Assembly: GCF_009184635.1 (NCBI RefSeq)
Contig: NZ_WELI01000010.1
Span: forward strand, 124,001 to 188,000
Source of the DNA: Rudanella paleaurantiibacter
GTDB taxonomy: Bacteria > Bacteroidota > Bacteroidia > Cytophagales > Spirosomataceae
DNA: 64,000 nt
Direction of reading: 5' to 3'
The position numbers were made by a program, and so were the translations under genes. Shown one piece after another: positions 44,698 to 53,175 of this stretch. Position 1 is the stretch's first letter; each line of letters opens with the position of its first letter. The notes under the pieces are model-generated. The model was not told the origin of the DNA and did not search any database. It saw nothing but the letters and a program-made list of their open reading frames with translations.

Positions 44698-46005
44698 TTA
44701 TGACCTCGCCAGAACCGAGTCAATGAGGGCGAGGGCTTCGCCGAGTGAGTTCATGGGGTCAAACAGGGCGTCGAGGTTGGTTAGGGGGAGATTCATGCCT
44801 TCCAACACCGCTTTCAAGTGCCGCTTTTCGGCAACCGCAACCCGGCTTGCCTCTTCCACCCTCGCATGGGCTTCGGCTTTCCCCAGATGGGCTGCCAGAG
44901 CGAGCGAGACGGTTTCGGCGTAAATCAGGCCATTGGTTTGTTCGAGGTTATACCGCATCCGGTCGGGGTCTACTTCCAGATTGGTCAGTAGATCAAGACC
45001 CTTGTCCACGACCCCGGCCGTGAGCTGCATTATCTCGGTCAGCACATCCCACTCCGAATGCCACAACCCCGCCGACCGCTCGTGTTCCTGCGGCATTGCC
45101 GCGAGCAGAGTTGCTACCAGCTGCGGCACCCGGTTGGCGTTGGCCAATATGGCCGTGCAGGTAACCGGATTACGCTTGTGCGGCATTGTGCTCGACCCGC
45201 CTTTACCCTCGGCTTTGCCTTCGAATACCTCGGCTACCTCGGTTTGCATCAGCAGGGCAATGTCGCGGGCTATTTTGCCGAAGCTGCCCGTCAGAATCCC
45301 CAACGTAGCCCCAAACTCGGCCAGATTGTCGCGTTGGGTATGCCACGAAACCGATTCGGAGAGACCCAGCCGCGTAGCCATTGCCCGATGGACCCCGGCC
45401 GGAATCGACGCGTTACGGCTTCCGACCGCTCCGGCCAGTTGCAGCACCAGCACCCGTTTTTGCCCCTCCGCCAGCCGTTGCCGACTCCGCCGAAGCGCGT
45501 CGAGCCAGCCCGCGGTTTTGAGCCCAAACGTAATGGGCTTGGCCTGTTGTAACAGGGTGCGGCCGGGCATCACGGTGGTTCGGTAGGTGCGGGTGAGCCG
45601 GGTAAGTTGTTCCTCTACAGCCGCCAGCCGGTTGTTTAGCCAGTCTGAAAAGGCTTTGATTGTCAGTATGGTAGCCGTATCGACGACATCCTGACTGGTG
45701 GCGCCGAGGTGCACGTACCGGGCAGCCTCTTCGCTTTGTCCGCGTACCTGTGCCGTCAGCTGCTTTACCAGCGGAATGGCGGCATTGCCCCCCAGCGCGA
45801 CTTCAGCCTGTAGTTTCGAAAGGTCGAGGAGCGGGTGCGCGCAGCAATCGGCAATGATTTGGGCCATCGGTTCGGGAACGAGCCCGCACCCGGCCTGTGC
45901 TTGTGCCAATGCCCCCTCAAACGCGAGCATACGGCCCAGCATGGCCTCGGCCGATACCATTGGCTCGACTTCCGAACTGTAAAAAAGACCGCTGTACAGA
46001 GACAT
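44698..46005 (-). CDS. pcaB: 3-carboxy-cis,cis-muconate cycloisomerase
   Basis: The 435-aa member of the fumarase/aspartase superfamily converts 3-carboxy-cis,cis-muconate to 4-carboxymuconolactone. The signature loop GKGGSSTMPHKRNPV is present, with HLGATSQDVVDTATIL before it and GLWHSEWDVLTEIMQLTAG after it. Length and N-terminus (MSLYSGLFYSSEVEPMVSAEAML) fit PcaB rather than adenylosuccinate lyase. It lies between pcaG and the pcaDC fusion, in pathway order. The spacer to pcaDC (about 100 bp) contains a repeat of AACTATAAACT. Confidence 0.94.
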   Translation of the reverse strand: MSLYSGLFYSSEVEPMVSAEAMLGRMLAFEGALAQAQAGCGLVPEPMAQIIADCCAHPLLDLSKLQAEVALGGNAAIPLVKQLTAQVRGQSEEAARYVHLGATSQDVVDTATILTIKAFSDWLNNRLAAVEEQLTRLTRTYRTTVMPGRTLLQQAKPITFGLKTAGWLDALRRSRQRLAEGQKRVLVLQLAGAVGSRNASIPAGVHRAMATRLGLSESVSWHTQRDNLAEFGATLGILTGSFGKIARDIALLMQTEVAEVFEGKAEGKGGSSTMPHKRNPVTCTAILANANRVPQLVATLLAAMPQEHERSAGLWHSEWDVLTEIMQLTAGVVDKGLDLLTNLEVDPDRMRYNLEQTNGLIYAETVSLALAAHLGKAEAHARVEEASRVAVAEKRHLKAVLEGMNLPLTNLDALFDPMNSLGEALALIDSVLARS

Positions 46006-46029
46006 AATCAGGCCGGTTGGGTGAGCAGG

Positions 46030-46548
46030 CTAAACCTCGAAAAACACGGTTTCGTTGTCGCCCTGCATAAAAATATCAAAGGTATAGCCGCCGGGTGCTT
46101 TTTGCGCCAGCAGAGTTGCCCGCCGTTCGGTGGGTACGGTGTTGAGCAGGGGGTCGGCTGCGTTTAGGTCGGCCTCGTCGGCAAAATAAAGCCGGGTGTA
46201 TGAGTGAATCAGTTGCCCGCGCATAAACACAATCACCCAGAAGTGCGGAGCCTGCCCATCGACCGAGCCGGGCTTGGTGGCCTGAAATACAAACCGGTTC
46301 TGCGGGTCGGTACCGGTACCAAACCGGCCAAACCGCTTGTTGGCGGGGTCCCATAGCTCAATCATGGCGTCGGCAATGGGTTGCCCCTGTCCGTCGAATA
46401 CCCGGCCCGTGATGGTGATGGCATCGGGGGTGTTCAGGGGATCAACCAATTGATTCCCGACCAGACTTTTGAAGTCGTACAGGTATTGTTCGGGGGTGAG
46501 GCCGTAAGCGAAGTACGGGCCCACAGTTTGCGAAGGTGTCTGTAGCAT
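46030..46548 (-). CDS. pcaG: Protocatechuate 3,4-dioxygenase alpha subunit
   Basis: The 172-aa subunit starts LQTPSQTVGPYFAYGLTPEQY, typical of PcaG, and contains ITGRVFDGQGQPIADAMIELWDP and the central PHFWVIVFMRGQLIHSYTRLYF. The alpha subunit lacks most iron ligands, consistent with its structural role in the alpha-beta heterodimer. With PcaH it opens protocatechuate between the hydroxyls to 3-carboxy-cis,cis-muconate, using Fe(III) and O2. It starts 10 bp after the pcaH stop. Confidence 0.95.
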   Translation of the reverse strand: MLQTPSQTVGPYFAYGLTPEQYLYDFKSLVGNQLVDPLNTPDAITITGRVFDGQGQPIADAMIELWDPANKRFGRFGTGTDPQNRFVFQATKPGSVDGQAPHFWVIVFMRGQLIHSYTRLYFADEADLNAADPLLNTVPTERRATLLAQKAPGGYTFDIFMQGDNETVFFEV

Positions 46549-46558
46549 GTCGGTCGGG

Positions 46559-47266
46559 TTAAACGGTTTCGAAAGGGGTGGCCTTACTGCCTCTCAGGAC
46601 AAAATCGAACCGGTAGCCCAGGGCAAAAGCGGGTTCGGTAATGTCGAGGTCGAAGGTTGAAATAAGCAAATCACGGCCTTTGGGGGGCACTCCCAGGAAA
46701 ATAGGGTCGTACTGCAGGAGCGGGTCGCCGGGGAAGTACATCTGCGTGACGAGCCGGGTGGTAATGTTGGGCCCGAACAGCGAAAAATGGATGTGATTGG
46801 GCCGCCAGGCATTGTGGTGGTTGCCCCACGGGTAAGCGCCCGGCTTAATGGTGTAAAATTTGTAGTTGCCCTCGGCATCGGTCAGAACCCGGCCCGCACC
46901 CAGAAAATTGGGGTCTAAGGGCGCATCGTGCTGATCGACCTTGTGGACGTAACGCCCGGCTGCGTTGGCTTGCCAAATCTCGATGAGCGTGAACGGAACC
47001 GGTCGGCCGTTTTCGTCGGTCACTTTACCGTGAACCACAATCCGTTCACCGAGGGGTTCACCGTTCCGGCGGGCGTTTTTGGTCAGGTCGTGGTCGAGTG
47101 GGCCGACATTCGTATCGCCGAAAACAGGCCCCGACAGTTCGGAAAGCGATTGTTTAACCACCACCAACGGCTGGCTGGGAGCCCGCAACAGGGTTGATTT
47201 GTACTCGGGCGACAGGTACGGTGGGTGCATCTCCCGATCAAACGGATTATAGATAAGCTGGCTCAT
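46559..47266 (-). CDS. pcaH: Protocatechuate 3,4-dioxygenase beta subunit
   Basis: From the ATG at 47266 the product is 235 aa (a longer frame exists but the family begins near MSQLIYNPFDREMHPPYLS). It has VHGKVTDENGRPVPFTLIEIWQANAAGRY, then the iron-ligand region AYPWGNHHNAWRPNHIHFSLFG, which supplies the metal-binding Tyr and His residues. The beta subunit carries the catalytic Fe(III). It is the first gene of the pca operon and faces the PobR-like regulator across a 193-bp divergent region. Confidence 0.95.
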   Translation of the reverse strand: MSQLIYNPFDREMHPPYLSPEYKSTLLRAPSQPLVVVKQSLSELSGPVFGDTNVGPLDHDLTKNARRNGEPLGERIVVHGKVTDENGRPVPFTLIEIWQANAAGRYVHKVDQHDAPLDPNFLGAGRVLTDAEGNYKFYTIKPGAYPWGNHHNAWRPNHIHFSLFGPNITTRLVTQMYFPGDPLLQYDPIFLGVPPKGRDLLISTFDLDITEPAFALGYRFDFVLRGSKATPFETV

Positions 47267-47459
47267 TCGTGCGCGTATTTGCTTAGGAAAGTCACTACGC
47301 AAAACTACCGTTAGGGTGCTAAACTATCTTGGATAAATAAAAATTAAGCTTGTACAAATCGAACATTTATTGGTTATTGAGGTCTGAAATTGTCTAATTG
47401 GAACATAATTGCACGACTGGCTTTACGCATTAGACACCAGAACCGATACTCCAGAACCC
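47267..47459. promoter_or_regulatory. Divergent promoter region pcaH / AraC regulator
   Basis: This AT-rich 193-bp region separates the divergent starts of pcaH and the AraC gene and must carry both promoters. Read toward pcaH it holds a TTTG box with TATTTATCC about 19 nt later, loosely resembling the Bacteroidota TTTG/TAnnTTTG promoter. A binding site for the AraC regulator is expected here; I cannot place it. Confidence 0.5.
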
Positions 47460-48338
47460 ATGCGGAAGGCACTCAAAAACTTTGAAGGGCTCTATGGCGA
47501 TAAACAGCATCCGTTTACCGACGGCTTTATTCACCATGAATTGCTGGAGGTGAGGAGTCGGCGGTACGACTGGGCTATCGACACGCATTTGCACACTGAC
47601 TTGTTGCAGGTCTTTTTCTTTACCTCAGGCAACGGCGTGTTGCTCACCGAGCAAAACCGGGTGCCGCTCAATCCGCCCTGTGTGCTCATTATCCCGACCA
47701 ATACGCTGCATGGGTTTCTGTTTGAAGCTGGCATGGTCGGCGAAGTATTTACAATTACGGAAGGGGCACTCGACGCTTTTTTTAAAACGGCCCCGCACGT
47801 GCTGCTGGAGGTAAACCGACTGAATCACCTGACGTTTCGTGAGTCGGAGCCAGATTTTGTTCAACTGGTGGCGCTGCGGGATCGGATCTGTGCCGAGCTG
47901 GCGGGCGATCAGTTGGAGAAGGAGCGGGCGCTGGGCTTTTGGGTGCAGCTACTCTGGGTGCAATTATACCGGTTGAGTCTGGCTTCGAGTGTGTTTATTC
48001 AGAAGGCCGACAACCGCACGCTGGGGTATTTTCAGGGGTTTCAGAAACTCATCAGGCAGTCGGGCTACCAAACCCAATCGGTGCAGGAGTACGCCCGTGA
48101 GTTGTCAATTACGACGGTGCATCTGAATCGGGTATGCCAGTCGGTGGTGGGTAAATCGGCCTTGCAGGTGGTGCACGATTACCTCATTGGCGAAGCGAAG
48201 AAATACCTGCTCGGTACGAGTTATTCGCTGTCAGAAATCTCGTATCTGCTCAATTTCAAAGACCCGGCTTACTTTTCGCGCCTGTTTAAGAAGCAGACGG
48301 GCCTAACGCCGGGGGCGTTCCGGCGACAGGGGAAGTAG
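47460..48338 (+). CDS. pobR: AraC-family regulator, PobR-like
   Basis: From the ATG at 47460 the product is 292 aa (a TTG 17 codons earlier is possible). The N-terminal half is a cupin-like effector domain (IDTHLHTDLLQVFFFTSGNGVLL; LIIPTNTLHGFLFE). The C-terminal half has two HTH motifs (VQEYARELSITTVHLNRVCQSVVGKSALQVV; SLSEISYLLNFKDPAYFSRLFKKQTGLTPGAFR). The N-terminal pattern HxHTDLLQ fits PobR-type activators that respond to 4-hydroxybenzoate. It is divergent from pcaH, so it probably activates the pca/pob row. The effector is inferred, not shown. Confidence 0.8.
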   Translation: MRKALKNFEGLYGDKQHPFTDGFIHHELLEVRSRRYDWAIDTHLHTDLLQVFFFTSGNGVLLTEQNRVPLNPPCVLIIPTNTLHGFLFEAGMVGEVFTITEGALDAFFKTAPHVLLEVNRLNHLTFRESEPDFVQLVALRDRICAELAGDQLEKERALGFWVQLLWVQLYRLSLASSVFIQKADNRTLGYFQGFQKLIRQSGYQTQSVQEYARELSITTVHLNRVCQSVVGKSALQVVHDYLIGEAKKYLLGTSYSLSEISYLLNFKDPAYFSRLFKKQTGLTPGAFRRQGK

Positions 48339-48348
48339 GGGCGAGGTT

Positions 48349-48384
48349 GGAACACGGATTGTTGCCCCCTGCAATCCGTGTTCC
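48349..48384. terminator. Hairpin between convergent pobR and ferredoxin reductase genes
   Basis: A perfect 13-bp stem, GGAACACGGATTG (48349-48361) with CAATCCGTGTTCC (48372-48384), sits in the 49-bp convergent gap. No T tract follows on either strand. Confidence 0.65.
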
Positions 48385-48387
48385 TGA

Positions 48388-49596
48388 CTATAAAACCCCG
48401 TTGAGGTTGAAAATCAGGTCGGTAATTTGCGCTTCGGTGGGCGTAACACCCGCTTCGAGGAGCTTACGGGCGTTGAGGTGGTCGGCCGGGCGATTAAGCG
48501 AGTCGACCGCCAGCAGCTTGCCCGCTTTGAAGTAGTACACCGAAAACTTGTCGGCGGCTTCGTCGCCCCGGATCACGTAGGTATCAAAACCCGCCGAAAT
48601 CCCGGCCATTTGCAATTTCAGATGGTACTGATTGGTCCAGAACCAGGGTACGGCCCGGTACGGCCGTGGATTCCCCAGCAGATGGCTCACTACGGTTTTG
48701 GCCTGGTCGACAGCATTTTGCACCGACTCGAGCCGGAGGCACTTGCCCGCATAAGGGTTATCGTGCGCGGCACAGTCGCCAATGGCGTAGATGTCTGGTA
48801 CCGAGGTTTGCCCGTATTCATTGATCCGAATACCATCTTCACACACCAGACCCGCCGATGCGGCCAAGCCCGTTTCGGCAATAACCCCAATTCCCGCAAC
48901 CACCAGATCGGCAGTCAGGCTTTGGCCGTCGGTCAGGGTCAAGGTGTGTGAATGTCCTTGTTTTTGGATAGCCTGTAGCCCCACGCCCAGCCGTAATTGA
49001 ACACCATGTTGCAGATGGGTACGCCCAAACACGTCGGAGATCACCGGGGGTAACACCCGCTGCATGAGTCGCGGCTGATACTCGATGACCGTTACGGCCT
49101 TGCCTTTTTCAACGGCTACGGCCGCCAGTTCGAGGCCGATAAAACCACCGCCGATGATGGCGACCCGCTCGGCCTGCGCCAGGCGGTCGCCAATTTGCTG
49201 CGCATCGGCCAGGGTACGGAGGTACAACACTTCATCGGCACCGGGTAGCGGAAGCCGCCGGTTAGCGGCACCTGTTGCCAGAATCAGGTGCGTGTACGTC
49301 AGGGTATCGCCTGCCGAGGTGGTCAGCTGATGGGTTGCCGGGTCGAGGTGCGTGGCCGACACGCCCAACTGCAGGTCAATCTGGTTGGTGGTGTACCAGT
49401 TTGCCGACCGAAACAGGATGGCCTCGTCGGTTTGTTTGCCCTGCAAATAGCCTTTGCTCAGCGGTGGTTTTTGGTAGGGCAGGGCGGGGTCTTCAGAAAG
49501 CAGCGTAATATCTCCCTCGAAACCCTCTTCGCGGAGCGATGCCGCTGCCTGAATACCCCCGTGACCCGCCCCGACTATGACAATACGCGGTTTCAT
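48388..49596 (-). CDS. FAD-dependent NAD(P)H:ferredoxin reductase of the P450 system (CreE-like role)
   Basis: The 402-aa flavoprotein resembles putidaredoxin-reductase-type enzymes. The FAD site is IVIVGAGHGGIQAAASL with LPYQKPPLSKGYLQG; the NAD(P) site is RVAIIGGGFIGLELAAVAVEKGK; the second FAD motif is VPDIYAIGDCAAH. It should move electrons from NAD(P)H to the adjacent ferredoxin, whose stop codon it overlaps by 4 bp (ATGA). A dedicated reductase next to a ferredoxin and a P450 gene in one operon is a class I P450 system. Confidence 0.92.
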   Translation of the reverse strand: MKPRIVIVGAGHGGIQAAASLREEGFEGDITLLSEDPALPYQKPPLSKGYLQGKQTDEAILFRSANWYTTNQIDLQLGVSATHLDPATHQLTTSAGDTLTYTHLILATGAANRRLPLPGADEVLYLRTLADAQQIGDRLAQAERVAIIGGGFIGLELAAVAVEKGKAVTVIEYQPRLMQRVLPPVISDVFGRTHLQHGVQLRLGVGLQAIQKQGHSHTLTLTDGQSLTADLVVAGIGVIAETGLAASAGLVCEDGIRINEYGQTSVPDIYAIGDCAAHDNPYAGKCLRLESVQNAVDQAKTVVSHLLGNPRPYRAVPWFWTNQYHLKLQMAGISAGFDTYVIRGDEAADKFSVYYFKAGKLLAVDSLNRPADHLNARKLLEAGVTPTEAQITDLIFNLNGVL

Positions 49597-49913
49597 TGTT
49601 TATCGGGAATACGGACGATCAGCCCGTCCAGTTGGTTCGAGATACGTACCTGACAGCCCAGTCGGCTGTTAGCCCGGCGTTCGGCCGAGGCTCCGTCGAG
49701 CATCTCGTTTTCTTCCTCCTCCATGTCGGGGAGCCGGTCCAGAAAGGCGTCGTCGACATACACATGGCAGGTAGCACACATGCAGGAACCCCCGCACTCG
49801 GCTACAATGCCTTTCACGTCGTTTTGTACAGCCCCTTCCATGAGGGTAGCGCCGAGCGGCAGATCGACCAGATGCTCTTTTCCGCTTGTTTCGATGTAGG
49901 TTACTTTTGGCAT
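49593..49913 (-). CDS. [2Fe-2S] ferredoxin (adrenodoxin/putidaredoxin type; CreF-like role)
   Basis: The 106-aa protein carries the cluster ligands C40, C46 and C49 (ECGGSCMCATCHVYV) and C87 (RLGCQVRIS), the C-x5-C-x2-C...C pattern of vertebrate-type ferredoxins that serve P450s. An additional cysteine, C44, lies inside the loop. Acidic residues at 63-73 (DMEEEENEMLD) form the usual partner-docking helix. It precedes the reductase gene with an ATGA overlap. A 272-bp repeat-bearing spacer separates it from the SDR gene upstream. Confidence 0.94.
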   Translation of the reverse strand: MPKVTYIETSGKEHLVDLPLGATLMEGAVQNDVKGIVAECGGSCMCATCHVYVDDAFLDRLPDMEEEENEMLDGASAERRANSRLGCQVRISNQLDGLIVRIPDKQ

Positions 49914-50185
49914 GATTCTATTGAGTGAATGAGCCAGCGATCCAGCACTGCTCGATTAAATGGTTTGTTCCGTACTAAGGCCACTGATTTACGGGTGAAA
50001 ATCTGCCTAATCCGTTTTATTCGCGTGCTAATCCGTTTGGATTGCGAATCCGTGTAAATTGAACGCAGATGACACAGATAGAGCGGATGAACGCTGATCT
50101 TTGTGTTGGCCATTTGAAGATGGGACTGGGCATGGGGGTGAAATAGCGTTTACTGCCTTTCCTCCCTTCCTCCTTTCTCCTTTTT
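49914..50185. repeat. Spacer with short dispersed repeats inside the upper operon
   Basis: No gene is seen. Around 50000-50100 the sequence carries repeated AATCCG units (CTAATCCGTTT twice, AATCCGTGTAAA) followed by an AACGCAGATGACACAGAT / GCGGATGAACGC type repeat seen in many bacterial spacers. Near 49918 is a GAGTGAATGAG copy like those in the pcaF-pcaIJ spacer. Confidence 0.55.
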
Positions 50186-50941
50186 TTAAATAAACTGCTT
50201 TCCTCCGTCGACAATGACGGTTTGGCCCGTTACAAAATCCGACAGGGGCGAGGCCAGGTATAAGGCTGTTCCGGCAATATCTTCGGCGGCTGATGGACGT
50301 TTGATAGCCCCCCGGTCGACGCCGTACTGCCCGGCATTTTCCATCAGGTTCAGGCTGGCTTCGGTCAAGGTGAAACCGGGCGCAATGGCGTTAACGTTGA
50401 TGTTGAAACCACCCAATTCCTTCGCCATGGAGCGGGTGAGGCCAATAACCCCCCCTTTGGAGGCTACGTAGTGCGACCAGTTGGGCGAGCCACTCATAAC
50501 CGTTGCCGATGAGATGTTGATGATCTTACCCCCAATGCCCTCGTTCTTAAACCGCTCTATCATGGGCTTGACTACCGCTTTGGTACACTGCCAAACTCCT
50601 TTGAGGTTGACGTTCATTACCAAATCCCATTCCGAATCGGCGAGTTCGTAAAACGGCTTGCGGTTGATGGTCGCGTAGATGGCCGCGTTGTTGATCAGCA
50701 CATCAATTCGTCCGTAGGCTTCCAGAATCTGCCCGGTCATGCGTTCGACCGATGCGGCATCCGTTACGTCGACCTCCAGCCCCAGACCGCCAACCAGTTG
50801 GGCTGTTTCGTCGGCTCCAGCTTTGTTTTTGTCACAGGCCACAACGTGGGCTCCCTGAGCGGCAAAGGCCTGCGCAAAGGTTCGGCCGAGGCCCCCGGCA
50901 GCCCCAGTGATGACGACTATTTTGTCCGTGTAGTTGAGCAT
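50186..50941 (-). CDS. Short-chain dehydrogenase/reductase (predicted aryl-phosphate alcohol dehydrogenase)
   Basis: The 251-aa SDR has the cofactor site ITGAAGGLGR (residues 11-20), D62-region DVTDAASVER, NNAA (LINNAAIYA), the catalytic serine in INISSATVMSG, Y158 and K162 in HYVASK, and a full-length C-terminus. The last part of the operon location suggests that it oxidises the benzylic alcohol made by the P450, matching the alcohol-dehydrogenase step of the cre pathway. That is an inference: SDR motifs do not define the substrate. Confidence 0.85.
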   Translation of the reverse strand: MLNYTDKIVVITGAAGGLGRTFAQAFAAQGAHVVACDKNKAGADETAQLVGGLGLEVDVTDAASVERMTGQILEAYGRIDVLINNAAIYATINRKPFYELADSEWDLVMNVNLKGVWQCTKAVVKPMIERFKNEGIGGKIINISSATVMSGSPNWSHYVASKGGVIGLTRSMAKELGGFNINVNAIAPGFTLTEASLNLMENAGQYGVDRGAIKRPSAAEDIAGTALYLASPLSDFVTGQTVIVDGGKQFI

Positions 50942-50985
50942 GAATAAAGAGTGAAAGAGTGTAGTGGTCTAGTTTGGGTGTACAA

Positions 50986-51043
50986 TGTAAAATGTATAAT
51001 GGGGTTGTGGCTGATTATCAGTCGATTTGTTATACATTTTACA
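50986..51043. repeat. AT-rich inverted repeat, SDR-HD spacer
   Basis: A 14-bp perfect stem, TGTAAAATGTATAA (50986-50999) with TTATACATTTTACA (51030-51043). It lies in the 153-bp gap upstream of the SDR gene. Confidence 0.75.
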
Positions 51044-51094
51044 TCGTGCATTTACTTTTGCTTGGGTACTTATTGTTGTTGAGCTCTCAATCAC

Positions 51095-51742
51095 TCACTG
51101 CCGCCCCGGAGCGACGACCCGCCCCCATTCACTCATTTCCAGATTAAGCCGGGCTGTTTGCAGCAGCAGGGTTGCCAGTCGGCGGCCTTCGTCGGTCAGA
51201 AAACCCGGTAACACAAAGTTCTCGAGTATATCCAGCACCTGGGCCGGGCCGATTTCGAACCACTCGCCAATGATGCGGTTGCCGTGGGGCGTGTACCGCC
51301 AAAGTTTGTCAGCATCTTTATGAATGGCATCATTGAGTGAGCGGGCGTGTTTGGTGGTATCGTGCCCGTCGATCAGGTTCAGAATCTGCTCGACGGCCTC
51401 ATCGGCGTAGCCTAACTGAGTCAGCACCGGCATGGCAATGTCGAGGCTTTCCAGTTCGTGCTGCCGTGTCAGTTCGGGGTACTTATTGTTCGGGCCAAAC
51501 GCGTGCAGAATCTTGTCGGGCGGAATCTTCGACCAGCCCGTATCGTGCAACAGAATGGCGGGTAGTACGAGTCCGGCGTCGGCATCGGGGTAGGTTTCGC
51601 AGAGCGTTTTGGCGTACAAAAACGAAAAAAGCGTGTGTTCGTCGTTGTTGCGCACGTTCAGATGCGGCCGCGCCCGGAGCCAAACAGCCTCCAGATTCCC
51701 GGCGGGCGTATCGAAAAAGAGAGCGGTTTGCGTTGAGGTCAT
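51095..51742 (-). CDS. HD-domain phosphohydrolase, copy A (CreD candidate)
   Basis: The 215-aa protein is a single HD domain. The metal ligands line up as H36 (NDEHTL), H66-D67 (AILLHDTGW), H95 (RQHELESL), H127-D128 (LIDGHDTTKHA) and D143/D145 (HKDADKLWRYT). HD proteins are metal-dependent phosphohydrolases. It starts 3 bp after the ALDH stop, so it is translated from the same message. Its likely job is to remove the phosphate from 4-carboxyphenyl phosphate to give 4-hydroxybenzoate, the CreD step. I do not recall for certain that characterised CreD belongs to the HD family, so this rests on chemistry and context. Confidence 0.82.
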   Translation of the reverse strand: MTSTQTALFFDTPAGNLEAVWLRARPHLNVRNNDEHTLFSFLYAKTLCETYPDADAGLVLPAILLHDTGWSKIPPDKILHAFGPNNKYPELTRQHELESLDIAMPVLTQLGYADEAVEQILNLIDGHDTTKHARSLNDAIHKDADKLWRYTPHGNRIIGEWFEIGPAQVLDILENFVLPGFLTDEGRRLATLLLQTARLNLEMSEWGRVVAPGRQ

Positions 51743-51745
51743 GGC

Positions 51746-53173
51746 TTAGTAGTTGAGGTAGATGGTTTTCAGCTCGGTATAAGCCTCCACCCCGTACCGG
51801 CCTTTCTCCCGCCCGATTCCGCTCTGCTTGTAGCCCCCAAAGGGAACATCGTGGTACGAACGATGGATGTTGTTAATCCAGACCGACCCAGCCTCCAGCG
51901 ACTCCGCTACGCGCAGGCCGGTGCTCAGGTTTTCTGAAAACACATACCCAGCCAGGCCGTATTCTGAATCGTTGGCCCGTTGGACGGCTTCTTCCACGGT
52001 ACTAAACGGCATCACACCCACCACCGGCCCGAAGGTCTCTTCGGTCATGATTTTCATCGAATGATCGGTATTGGCCAGAACCGTTGGCGGGAAAAACCAG
52101 CCATTGTCGTAGTCGGGTCCCGTTAGCCGTTGACCTCCGGTTTTCAGGACAGCCCCTTTGCTCAGGGCATCGGCTACCTGTACCTCGCTGTTCTGGTATA
52201 TTTTGGCGTTCACCATCGGCCCCATGTCGGCCCCCGACTGGGGATGGCCCACGCGGAGGTTAGCGGTGAGCGCCACCATCTGCTCCAGAAACCCGTCGTA
52301 GATGCTCTCGTGCACGTACAGCCGGTTCACGCGGTAGCAAAACTGCCCACTGTTGGCAAACGCGTGCCGCACAATGGCTGGTACGGCCACGGCGAGGTTG
52401 GCATCAGCGCAGACAATAGCCGGCGACTGCCCGCCCAGTTCAAGCGTGACCCGCTTGTTGTGCATGGCCGCCAATGCGCCAATGCGCTTGCCGGTGCCGG
52501 TACCGCCCGTAAAGGCTATTTTGGCCGTAGCCGGGTGATCAATCAGGGCGTTACCGATTTCGTGGCCATAGCCGGTAATCACGTTGAACACACCCGCCGG
52601 ATAACCGGCCTGCATAAACAGTTCGGCAAGCCGGAGCGTCGACAGGGGCGTATCTTCAGACGGCTTCGACACCACCGCGCAACCCGCAATCAGGGCCGCG
52701 CCCAGCTTCATGGTGAGCAGTGTAATGGGGTAGTTGAACGGGGTGATAGCCACCACTACGCCAACCGGTTCGCGGACAATCAGGGCCTTTTCGCCGTCGA
52801 GGTTATGCAGCGGAATTTCGCCTTTGAGCCGAAGCCCCTCCTCGGCGTAAAAGTCGAGGAGGTCAGCGCTGCGGCTTATCTCGGTTTGGCAACCGACCAT
52901 GGGTCGTCCCAGCTCCTGAGCGAGGATTTGGGCCAGTTCGTCGGCCTGTTCGCGCATCAGGCGGGCGGCTGCGTGCTGCAACCGGGCCCGCACGGCTACG
53001 GGTGTTTTGCGCCAGTCGCGGTAAGCCTCCTGCGCCACCTGCATTACCTGCGCCACATCGGTCAGGTCGCTACAGGCAAACGTATCCACGACCGCGCCCG
53101 TACAGGGGTTGAGCACCTCGGCATATCGCCCCGAATTCGGCTTCGACCAGCTACCCTTGATAAAGTTTTCCAT
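51746..53173 (-). CDS. NAD(P)-dependent aldehyde dehydrogenase (predicted aryl-phosphate aldehyde oxidation)
   Basis: The 475-aa enzyme has family length. Motifs are ITPFNYPITLLTMKLGAAL, the cofactor-binding FTGGTGTGKRIG, the catalytic glutamate in VTLELGGQSPAIV, the catalytic cysteine in NSGQFCYRVNR and EETFGPVVGVMPF. It fits benzaldehyde or lactaldehyde-type class I ALDHs. It is tightly packed between two HD-domain genes (2 and 3 bp gaps), which ties oxidation to dephosphorylation. The predicted role is oxidising the phosphorylated 4-hydroxybenzaldehyde to the acid. Confidence 0.92.
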   Translation of the reverse strand: MENFIKGSWSKPNSGRYAEVLNPCTGAVVDTFACSDLTDVAQVMQVAQEAYRDWRKTPVAVRARLQHAAARLMREQADELAQILAQELGRPMVGCQTEISRSADLLDFYAEEGLRLKGEIPLHNLDGEKALIVREPVGVVVAITPFNYPITLLTMKLGAALIAGCAVVSKPSEDTPLSTLRLAELFMQAGYPAGVFNVITGYGHEIGNALIDHPATAKIAFTGGTGTGKRIGALAAMHNKRVTLELGGQSPAIVCADANLAVAVPAIVRHAFANSGQFCYRVNRLYVHESIYDGFLEQMVALTANLRVGHPQSGADMGPMVNAKIYQNSEVQVADALSKGAVLKTGGQRLTGPDYDNGWFFPPTVLANTDHSMKIMTEETFGPVVGVMPFSTVEEAVQRANDSEYGLAGYVFSENLSTGLRVAESLEAGSVWINNIHRSYHDVPFGGYKQSGIGREKGRYGVEAYTELKTIYLNY

Positions 53174-53175
53174 AC

